Assembly (NCBI GenBank): GCA_001953115.1 | Contig: LSSL01005828.1 | Coordinates: 1 to 26,887 of the forward strand | DNA: 26,887 nucleotides | Direction: 5' to 3' | From: Smittium mucronatum | Taxonomy: Eukaryota > Kickxellomycota > Harpellomycetes > Harpellales > Legeriomycetaceae | Part shown: in pieces, positions 18,907 to 26,887 of the stretch | Numbering within the stretch: position 1 is the stretch's first letter | Layout of the letters: every line of letters begins with the position of its first letter | The notes under the pieces: generated by a model | The model's database searches: none | What the model saw: only the letters and a program-made list of their open reading frames with translations | What the model was told of the DNA's origin: nothing | Translations under genes and position numbers: made by a program

Positions 18907-19977
18907 ATATCCCCAAGGAGTTTTCCGATATTCCCCAACCCAGACTTGTTGAAATTCAAAATCCGATTTTTGATGTAAAATTTGGTTAGCTCAGATATGA
19001 ACTGAACAATGTTCTCATTCCTTTTTCTATCTCTTAACGAGAGTAATTAAATAAAATGATTCAAGCTTTTAAGGCATATCGATTTTGCTGAAGGATGGAT
19101 TTTTTTAAAAACTTCATCTAAAAATTTCTAATTTAATAGCCCCCCTAACGTCCCGAAAGCCCTTATTAAGTTTTAGCAGATGTCCTGGAGAATAAATTTC
19201 AGGTCAAGGAGCAGTAGTATAACATTTTAATAATTTTCTTTTCTTTTTACCCTTCAGTACATAATAAACCGGTGAATTTTAGACCGGTTATTATTATTTT
19301 TCCTGTAAACTATGATGATGGTGGATTCACCTTTTAAATTTTAAACGCAAAATTTTGTATCCATCTAGCACTTTCTGTCACCCAGGTGACCATTCTGGCC
19401 TTGATGAGTGATTTTATGAGGTCTGTAATCGATTTTTTAAACTTGGCCACTTGTTATATGCACGCTCACTGGTAGTGTAGTTTTTAAGAAGACATATTTT
19501 ATCTCTAATTCAACTTTGACCCGTTAAATAGTGGTATTTTCACTAAAATTGACAACCAAACTGATAGCTTTGCCTTTTTCGGCCCGTATCAGTTTGAATA
19601 AGACTTAGATATAACCAAATGTTTTCTAAATACCAGCAAATATAAAAAAATTCGAATTTATTAATTTCAATATTTTTCTTTTAGGCATTTCAGACATTTG
19701 AGATAGATATTTTCAGCATATAAATGCCACTTGTCTTTTTTTTTTTAGGCGTATTTGATATTTCTAGACCATAAAATTTATTATCCTCAATTTAAAACAA
19801 ATTTATTTACTTGTCGGATTTTGTATTTTTTGGGATTTGTATGTTAGATCAGCCGATCGGCGATATTCATTAAAACGTATTTGGATTCATTTATAGCCAT
19901 TTCCTAAATGATCTACAAGTATATAATTTTATTTAGTGAAAGTTTGATTTCTGTCTATGATTACCAAATAATATGGA

Positions 19978-20100
19978 ATCATCGGAAAAAAGAATCCCAT
20001 TTAATTTACAAGTGATAAGGAATATATACATAATCTTTGAGCTTTAAAAGATTGTTTATATATATTCAGAAGAATGTATATGAAGCTGGGCAGTCTTGGT
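19978..20100 (-). pseudogene. Reverse transcriptase palm remnant (copy 2)
   Basis: Minus strand: QDCPASYTFF, a stop, then IYINNLLK corresponds to the LINE motif QGCPLSPILFNLYINDL. It is followed after a gap by GILFSDDSILF (19978-19989 codes FSDD), the catalytic Y/F-A-D-D box that binds the metal ions. Both Asp are kept; Ala is changed to Ser. The frame is broken between the motifs, so no active enzyme is made. Confidence 0.7.
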
Positions 20101-21311
20101 ATATTCCGAACAGGAATTAAGTGATTAAAATATAACATCAAAATACGAAAAGGCTATTTTTCAGGATCTATATATGCCACAAGTAAAAATTTAAGCAACT
20201 TTTCTCCAATCCCTATATACTTCAATTTATGTAGTATTGCTGTATTCAGTACTTTGTCATAAGCTTAGCTATATTCGATGATAATATGTAGGTTTATTTT
20301 TGCTTTTTATTTTTATTCGGTGGTAGATTGTGTATAAGTTGGTTGTTTGAGTTGAGAAATCTTCGAATTAAGAAATGGCGCTCGTCTAATGACTAAAATT
20401 TGATAATTTTTATTGATATGTCCCAATTTGGTAACTTCTATTTAGTGAAATAGATCCGAAAGTTTTTATGTATATTCTTTGATAATTACTGGATTCTTTT
20501 ACATTACTTTTTTTTGGTACTGGCACTAATGTGATAGTGTCCATACTTTTCGGGGTTTTCCATGAACTTTACGTCAAATCGATAATTTTTGAAACCAGTT
20601 TTTGCCATTTTCAACTCTGAAATTTTTCTATGACTATTTTTGTTCATAATTCACTGTTTAATCTAAAGAACTAGGACCCTTTTTATTTGGAGTATTAGAT
20701 ACAACTATGTTTATATTAGTACATCTGATGTTTTAGTCGCACTCTGAGCATTAGTTGCCGTTGGTGGATATCAGTGATTCGGGTTTAGTAGCCATTCAAC
20801 CATTCCAGGTAATATCATCGATCGATATTCTGAAATTATTATTCGAAATTATAAGCTTTTTATTTTTTTTTTCAGCTATTTTAGTTTTTCTTTATCATAA
20901 ATTTGACCTTCCAAGATGTTCTTGAGAGTGTTTCCAGTGAATTATTTTATTGGTCTATAGTAGTTTTTAGGGTCATTAAAAGTTTTATGTAGCTTATTTA
21001 ATTGAAATTAGTATAAAGGAGGAGGAAAAATATACAGATTTTTATTAATTAACCTTTATATTTAGCCTAAAATATTCGATAAAACTATTTCTATCTCACG
21101 AATTCTAATTATAAAAGATATTTTATAATCGAAAAATGATGAGATTTTACCAATTCTGATATAATTAATTTTTATTGATTTGAGGTGGTTAAATTTTATT
21201 ATAGTAAATGATTTACATAGTTAAAAAGGTATTATATCGGAAATAATATCTCACATACAGGGCTTCAATAGTTCTAAATTAAAAGAATTGAATGAGTATC
21301 CTGAGAATAAT

Positions 21312-21467
21312 GCCTTGAACCAATGCCCAGTGGGTAAGGAGCCGCTAGAGCGACAGATGGGAGTGGGATGAAATTATATAATTTTTTCCTTTTATTGTAT
21401 TTTTTATTTTAGTTTTATTCTAGTATTTAAATATTATAAATAAATTCCCTTTAAAAAAAAAAAAAAA
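21312..21467 (+). mobile_element. Poly(A)-tailed retrocopy with perfect 14-bp target duplication
   Basis: ATCCTGAGAATAAT stands at both 21298-21311 and 21468-21481, with no mismatch. Between them is a 156-bp insert ending in 15 A (21453-21467), with AATAAA at 21439-21444, nine bases before the tail. The first 57 bases are G+C-rich and open for 19 codons (starting ALNQCPVGKEPLERQ) up to TGA 21369-21371. The remaining bases are very AT-rich, as expected of a 3' untranslated region. It is best read as a 5'-truncated retrocopy of an unidentified mRNA. A fragment reading TGCCCAGTGGG resembles a polymerase III A box, so a SINE is an alternative. Confidence 0.85.
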
Positions 21468-21481
21468 ATCCTGAGAATAAT

Positions 21482-22159
21482 AATTTTCCTGAAATATTTG
21501 GAATAAATCTTTTTAAATTAGAATATTCTAAAACTTTTAAAAAGACCTATTAATTATCCTCGGATATTCCGGATGTTCATCGAAAACATTAATTATCCTT
21601 AAAAAATATTAGATGATTTGAAGCCAGATTTTAATTCTTTCTAAATAAGTTTATCCTAAATGAAAAACCCTTGGAATTATTGATATTAAAAGTCTATAAA
21701 TTTTTAAGATGTTTTTAAAACAACAAAAGTAGTTAGAGGCTCAGTCCATAAATAAAGAGATATAAATAAAAATGTGATTCCATGTTTAATATTTAAACTC
21801 TTGTCATTTTAAATAAAATAAAATGTCAAAAAATCCCTGTTAACTATTCAATATAACCTGATGTTAAAAATAATGTGCCTATTTGTTATATCAATGTGCT
21901 GTAGTTTTTTTTTTCTTCGTCGCACTTGCTTACGTGTAATTTTTTTTACAGCTTTAGTGATAACCAGTCTGCTAATTTAGATTATTATCAAAGCATTTTT
22001 TCGATTAGAGTGAGCACAACAACAAACCTTAGGAATTACTGGAAAATTGTCAAAAAATAGAAACTAATTAATGAGGAAATAGAGATTGTGGATTTTAATA
22101 GCGAAACAACAACCACTGAACCAGAATTCTCTTCTGGTTGGTATTTCCATACTATTTTC
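21482..22159. other. AT-rich stretch before the hAT relic
   Basis: No intact gene. From about 22020 the plus strand shows weakly coding-like text (RNYWKIVKK, EEIEIVDFNSETTTTEPEF) that may be the degraded N-terminal part of the hAT transposase, but no BED zinc finger can be made out. Confidence 0.35.
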
Positions 22160-22500
22160 GGGTTATTAGTAAGCAAGATAAATCTTTCATCATAGTTGAA
22201 TTCGATTAATTCCGCTTCTTGGTTTAATATTTCGTTAAAAATTTCTCAATCTCATTATATATTATTTATTCCTTAAAGAGATGAATTACAGACACATTCA
22301 AAACAGAAAGAGAGAGGTATATATGATCTTCGTTTATTGTATAGGCGAGATATCCTTAATTACTGACATATGGACCTCGCTAAATCAGATAACATAAATT
22401 GCTGTCACTGCTAATTAGTTTAATTATTCATGGAATCTCAGTTACTTTTTTCTCGATTTTTTTACGTTATATGAGTCATATTGTCTAATGTATATTTAAA
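22160..22500 (+). pseudogene. hAT-family transposase remnant
   Basis: The plus strand reads KQDKSFIIVEFD, a stop, then FRFLV from 22171. Further on, in another frame, it reads EISLITDIWTSLNQIT, a stop, IAVTAN, a stop, then FNYSWNLSYF (from 22347). In hAT transposases the order is (Q/P)FSIVE-x-x-xF-xL, then a block ISLTTDIWTS-x-x-x-x-Y-x-x-VTAHFID-x-x-W-x-L. The Asp of TDIW is a conserved residue of the RNase H-like core. At least two stops and a frameshift make it dead. The C-terminal dimerisation block and the terminal repeats are not identifiable. Confidence 0.75.
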
Positions 22501-24029
22501 TCCTTTCATATAGTGTTACAGGGCTTTAAACTTTACGAAAAAATTTAGGGAATGTTTTTTACAACGACTTAAATAATATTTCCTTTTTTGAGCTCCACTC
22601 TTGCCTCAATCCCTCATCCGATTACAGAAATTAATTATGCTACTTTGCTAATTTTTTTAACCTGAAATCCAGTCTTTCCTTATATGTAAAAAAGGGGGGA
22701 AGTTGGTTAATAGAATTATTGTGTTTCGATAAGACTGTAACTTTAAGGATTAATAATCTATTACATCTTTTTAATAACCGGAAATCCAATGAAAGTTCTC
22801 AAATGTGTATTTTATGTAATCGATAGATGGGAATACATTTTGGACTTTCTAATGAGGGTATTCTATCTAATAGGTCCGCCTTTAAAAATGGCACCTCACA
22901 TATAAGATGGCTCAAAGAGTATAAACGAATAAGAATGGAGCATATATTGAAACGACTTGTTTTCCTTCTGTTTCTAAGAATTTAACTTTTATTATGTCAT
23001 CTAATTTTTATCCTATCCTGTCCACTGTTTTCCGTTTTATCTAACTTTGATATATATCACCACTTTGTTCTTGGATTCTTAAATAGAGGGTGGTGGTGGT
23101 CTTAAGGAAGTTACACACATTATTATTAAAGAAAAAACGATGTTCATAGAGGGAATGGAATTTATTTGAGAAACCTGAAAATGAAAATTCAAAAACTGCA
23201 AAGAGTGATTTAATTAAAGAAAATAAATATTCACATTACGAAAATTTCATTTAAATTTTTATGGAAAACCTAGAAAATTATTAAGGTCAAACTGAAATAT
23301 CCACAAATATGGCCACCAATTTAGATCAAAGTTTCCAAATAAAATATTTCTAAGTTAGTTAGGTGAGTCCATATTACAGATTCTATAAAAATATTATAAG
23401 AAGAATATATTTTTTATATATTCAGTTATTGTTCAAAGAGGATAGAAAAGAAAGTAACTCAGACGTGAAGGAATTATCTGTAAATAAATTAAACTAATCG
23501 TTTTGAAGAGCAATAAAACTACAGTTTTAGACGAGTTTAGGGCATATTAAGATCAGTAAATATCTTAACATGGCATTGGCGCTCAGTGCAGATAAATATT
23601 AAATGAGAAGGAAATATTAAAACTATCTAGGATGGCACGGGTCTAATTTGAAATCTAGGAAGCTTAAACAACCTCTTAAAGTTTTTTCCGTTTGCAGACA
23701 GACCATCAATGAATTCCGCCGATCACCCAGGTCAGAAATAATGAGCATTTTTTTAAGTGGATTTAGTATATAATATTGAAATACTAGACATAACGTCTAA
23801 AAAAATGGAATAAAAGAAAATATCATTAATTAATTAATCGCACCCACATCCGTTGCATTAGAGGCTCTATATTTTTATTCTTCTGACGGGAAAATTATTT
23901 TTTGTGAAAATAAAAAGTTATAAAATCCAATTTAGAAAACTCAAATATTTTTTAAAAATTAAAAAATAATCTCCACAAACTTCCCTTTGCCGTTCAAACG
24001 GCTCCAAAACTCGAGTAAATGGTTAAAGG
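22501..24029. other. AT-rich stretch after the hAT relic
   Basis: It probably holds decayed remains of the same hAT element, but I cannot identify motifs. A 41-codon minus frame at 23623-23748 (starting MLIISDLGDRRNSLMV) has a more balanced composition than chance frames here, but nothing recognisable. No RNA genes seen. Confidence 0.35.
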
Positions 24030-24691
24030 GAACAAATAATCACTCTAATTCTGGATTATAAGTGTTATGGGCACGCATATTTCAATCAAAAATTCTTGTA
24101 ATTTCAGCAAAAATTCAATATCAGCAGTTTTTCAGCATATAGCTGACCTAAGGAGTTTTTATATTTACACCAAGAATTTCTCCAACTATCTCTAAGCGAG
24201 ATTTATTGTAGTCCAAAAGTTTATTTATGATTTCTGATATGATTGGTACAGATATGAACTGGCTAATCATCATATTATGCTTTAAATACCATCAATAACA
24301 ATTAAATTAGATTTGTTTAACTGTTTCAGGCACATTAATTTTGCATATAACGATTTTTTTAAATGTTTAGTAAAAAAAATAATGTTTGATAGTCGCTATA
24401 AGGTCTGAAAATTCCCCATTAGTTTTTTATCCCTTGTAGGAAAGTTTAAGATTTGTGAGCAGCAGTTAAAGATTTTTTTGCATAATTTTCAACAGATTTT
24501 TCAATCCTCAGTCAACTGTACGTTTCGGACTAGTTATTTTTATATATTTGTCAGTTATGGTATTAGTGGTGTCATATTTTGAATTTGGAGTAAAATTTTT
24601 TTGACCCGTCATGAACAGCCGGTAACTCTGTGGTATTTCAGGCCTTGATGGGCGACTTGATGAGGCAGGATATCCAAGTTTTCAAGCTTGG

Positions 24692-25018
24692 TCATTTGTG
24701 ATATGCTCCCTCTCGAGCAGATCTGGTTTTTAAGAAGACAGATTTTATCCTCAGCTCGGCTCTGACCCGCTCCATAGCGGCAGACTTACCAACATTAGCA
24801 ACCAGTCTGATCGCTTTGTAGATTTCTGATCGGATTGGTTTGACTCTGGCTTCTTTCTTTCCAAATATATCGCCTCCATAGCAGCCAATAGGCTTCAGAA
24901 CAGAATTTATGAATTTTATTTTTAAACCAACAGGTACGTCGCTATGTTTCAAGAAGCTATATACGGCGTAAAAAGTCTTTTTGGCCTTTAATTTGTTGTT
25001 TTTGATGGTCCCAGACAC
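24692..25018 (-). pseudogene. LINE post-palm (thumb/connection) region, open piece of copy 3
   Basis: This 108-codon open piece includes AKKTFYAVYSFLKHSDVPVGLK, FINSVLKPIGCYGGDIFG and SAAMERVRAELRIKS. It matches the usual LINE arrangement after the catalytic box, in which a long helix pair precedes the Pro-x-x-x-YG-x-E-x-W element. The last third aligns with the start of copy 1 (SAAMERARA). The leading Met is internal to the original ORF, so it is not a true start. Confidence 0.8.
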
Positions 25019-25211
25019 GTCTCATTTATAGTTCATAATATAGCTCAAATATGTGTACTGATCAGTTTTTGGGATATTTAGGCCTTGTAATATCAGATCG
25101 GGCGATTGGGGACCAGCGACATTCATTGCACCTCACTTGGATGCATTCACGTTCATTTACCACGTGTTCGACCAATCAGTAATTTGATTTAATGCAACTT
25201 GTATTTCGCTC

Positions 25212-25760
25212 TCAGATTCTACAAATACCACGGATTATTCGGCAAAGAGCAGTCCAGTTATTGTGGAGATGAGTCAAGGGGCGGGTAAATTTTTTATTTT
25301 TTTTGAAAAGATTGTTTACATATAAATAAAAAAATATGGGAGAGGCCGGGTGGCCTTGCAGAAACCCACAAAGGTAATAGGTGGGTTTGGAAACATCATC
25401 AATCATAGCAGATATTTTCGGGAACCTGTACAGACCCCAGATGGTGTTGAACAACTTCCTTCCAATCAAAATAGACTTTAAATTGTACAGCAATGCTTTG
25501 TATGGCACTCCGTCATAGGCTTTGATATAGAAGATATAGCATAGTAGGGTTTTCTATTTTTAATTTCTCTTCGTCATGAAATTTTGTATAGTGTGGTCGC
25601 TTGAGCGGGGCACTCTTCGAAAATTTGAAATCTGGCTTGCTCTTCCACTAATATTTCGTATTTTTTATCGATTCATGCCAATTTGGTAGTTAATATTTTG
25701 GATAATAGCTTCGAAAGGGTTTGAATAAGTGAAAATCCCCGATAAATTATCGGGATCCTT
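25212..25760 (-). pseudogene. LINE reverse transcriptase fingers and palm (copy 3)
   Basis: Minus strand: an NxxGI stretch (25730-25745), then after a frameshift LIQTLSKLLSKIL and YEILVEEQARF, which match the YRGISL...LSK and EEQAGFR blocks at the start of LINE reverse transcriptases. From 25508 an open piece reads LQGHPASPIFFYLYVNNL, equivalent to LRQGCPLSPILFNLYINDL. The catalytic box should follow, but at 25235-25246 it reads F-A-E-stop instead of F-A-D-D, in a frame different from the open piece. The enzyme is dead. Confidence 0.85.
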
Positions 25761-26270
25761 ATATCACCCTTTTTAAGGACCGGCACTATTAATAATAACA
25801 ACTATATTTTTCGGGATTTCCCAAGAATTTTACATTAAATTTATAATTTTAAAAATATTTTTTGCCATTTTTAACTCTAGAATTTTTCTGAGTTCACCAG
25901 TTTCCATACCTCACTGGATAAATCAGCAGAGCAAGTAACCTTGCTATTGAGCGCATCAGATAGCACTATGTTAATATCAGTCAATCTGATATTATAGTCG
26001 ATCTCTGGAAAGTATACAGAGTAAGTGAATATCAGCGATTTTCATTTCGTAGTACTACAAAAATTGCCAGTAGAATCATTGGCCAATTCACCGAAATGAT
26101 TATTCCAAATTTCAAACTTTTTATTTTTTTCAGTCATTATATTTTTATTTTTATCATACACTGGGCCGTCCGAAATGCTCCTGAGCGTCTTCACAGTTTA
26201 TGATTTGATAGTTTCCCAGTAGTTTCTGGAGTCATTAGAAATAATTTGGTCGTATAGTAATTTCATTTTT

Positions 26271-26862
26271 TTATCGATGTAATTTTTGCGATGATTTTAT
26301 GTCATTAATTGCGTTCGATTTGGCGATTAAGTAATCGATTTTGTCGATTTTGCCAAGCCGATAATCTCTAAATTTATTCCTACGATTTTTGATGGTAGAA
26401 ATTGTTTTTTTGGACAGGGGTTTTGACCAGTCCTCGGAAGCAGCTGTAGTGGCTTGAAGCCGCTTCGATTCTGCCCATACAGTATCAATAAGGCCTTCAG
26501 AAAGCTGATTTAGATCCATATTAGCATCAATTAATGGGCTAAATCTGTTACTATTGATTAATTGGTCGGATGCCAATAGAATTCGATTCGCGTTAATTTT
26601 TATTTTTTTGACTGGAATTTCGAGTAAATTGAAATTCCACTCAGCGGTAATCGGCATATGGTCAGAAATGTCAAGATTTTTGTTGGCAGTGCACCAGTTT
26701 TCTTTGCTGCTAAGTCCGGCTTAGAATATATGGTCTATCATGCGCCCGATTTTGTCTTTGTTAGATCTAGAGCCAGGAGGATTCGTTACTTCAGATTTTT
26801 AATGGCTCAATCCAAGCCTAGATATAAAATTTTTTTCCCTTGGGACGTTCATATTGAAGTCT
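26271..26862 (-). pseudogene. LINE endonuclease C-terminal half and linker (copy 3)
   Basis: Minus strand: GDFNMNVPRE just below 26863, then after a stop NPPGSRSNKDKIGRMIDHIF, another stop, and DISDHMPITAEW. GDFN and SDHxP are hallmark motifs of the exonuclease-endonuclease-phosphatase fold; in the family the Asp/Asn of GDFN and the Asp-His of SDH belong to the active site. The frame from 26657 down to 26271 is open for 128 codons and carries the basic linker (SKKTISTIKNRRNKFRDYRL). In life the enzyme would nick target DNA to prime reverse transcription. Two in-frame stops upstream inactivate this copy. Confidence 0.8.
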
Positions 26863-26887
26863 CCTTTTTTTTTTTTTTTTTTTTTTT
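26863..26887 (-). repeat. Poly(T) tract at the window edge (poly(A) on the minus strand)
   Basis: At least 24 T in a row start directly after the GDFN codons of LINE copy 3. As minus-strand poly(A) next to the LINE sequence, it looks like the tail of another minus-strand retrocopy inserted into the endonuclease region, its body beyond the window. A low-complexity assembly end is equally possible. Confidence 0.6.

Larger units (their letters stand above)
18730..21020 (-). mobile_element. LINE copy 2, old, reverse transcriptase to C-terminus
   Basis: On the minus strand this aligns with LINE copy 3 from about 26240 down to 24030, and with copy 1 over 19030-19540. The 5' part with the endonuclease is missing. 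Many stops and frameshifts break it, and a segment near 19630-19840 has no counterpart and may be a small insertion. Recognisable pieces are QDCPASYTFF (20045-20096), the catalytic FSDD (19978-19989) and a C-terminal open piece (18730-18906). G+C is well below copy 1, as expected of an old copy drifting toward A+T. Confidence 0.8.
24030..26862 (-). mobile_element. LINE copy 3: endonuclease end, reverse transcriptase and C-terminus, broken
   Basis: Reading the minus strand from 26862 downward, the order is: the end of an APE-type endonuclease (GDFN ... ISDHMP), a Lys-rich linker, the reverse transcriptase (LIQTLSKLLSKIL, LQGHPASPIFFYLYVNNL, catalytic box), a thumb/connection region (24692-25018) and a degraded zinc knuckle (24340 area). 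This is the standard order of an APE-type LINE with one long ORF. Several stops and frameshifts divide it. The first half of the endonuclease is cut off by a poly(T) tract at the right edge of the window. Confidence 0.88.

Noticed and set aside
1..26887. CRISPR array, transfer RNA or ribosomal RNA genes
   Set aside because: No regularly spaced repeats, cloverleaf-like sequence or conserved rRNA segments were seen, and the content is clearly eukaryotic.
1..26887. Assignment to a specific lineage such as Microsporidia
   Set aside because: AT-richness, gene poverty and LINEs are compatible with it, but no diagnostic host gene is present and one secreted protein cannot decide it.

Overview
The window is AT-rich eukaryotic DNA, roughly a quarter G+C by eye, and almost entirely non-coding. 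It has one convincing intact protein-coding gene in about 27 kb. Nearly everything else I can identify is mobile DNA at different stages of decay. The LINE ORFs, poly(A)-tailed retrocopies with long target-site duplications, and several families of cut-and-paste transposons show that the host is a eukaryote with active or recently active retrotransposition. The lineage is not clear: a gene-poor unicellular parasite or fungus-like protist would fit, but no diagnostic host gene is present.

Layout: 1-580 is the 3' coding part of a LINE on the minus strand, still open, running off the left edge. 1184-1852 (minus) is a small secreted cysteine-containing protein with a coiled-coil tail. 1960-7600 is gene-free and holds a piggyBac-like MITE (3509-3907), a 63-bp retroposed fragment (5150-5212) and a decayed foldback element (5770-6720). 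7624-12950 is a stack of nested insertions. A roughly 570-bp repeat with a broken but recognisable coding frame occurs twice (7624-8254, and 8497-12950 in four pieces). The second copy is split by a Tigger/pogo-like element, a Tc1/mariner relic and a 9-bp-TSD element that itself contains a 1.18-kb foldback element. 12955-18700 is mostly featureless, apart from a 95-bp mariner-type MITE (14631-14725), a coding-like scrap near 15350-15490 and a G-rich/C-poor stretch near 17560-18130.

18730-21020 and 24030-26862 are two older, broken copies of the same LINE family as the left edge, both on the minus strand. Between them lie a poly(A)-tailed retrocopy with a perfect 14-bp duplication (21312-21467) and an hAT transposase relic (22160-22500). 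The right edge is a poly(T) tract abutting the LINE endonuclease motif GDFN.

How it fits together: the LINE family supplies the reverse transcriptase and the APE-type endonuclease that probably made the poly(A)-tailed insertions. At least five kinds of DNA transposon (piggyBac-like, Tigger/pogo-like, Tc1/mariner, a 9-bp-TSD type, hAT) inserted independently, some into one another, so part of their order in time can be read from the nesting. Older copies have lost G+C, notably at CpG sites, which helps explain why the region is so AT-rich.
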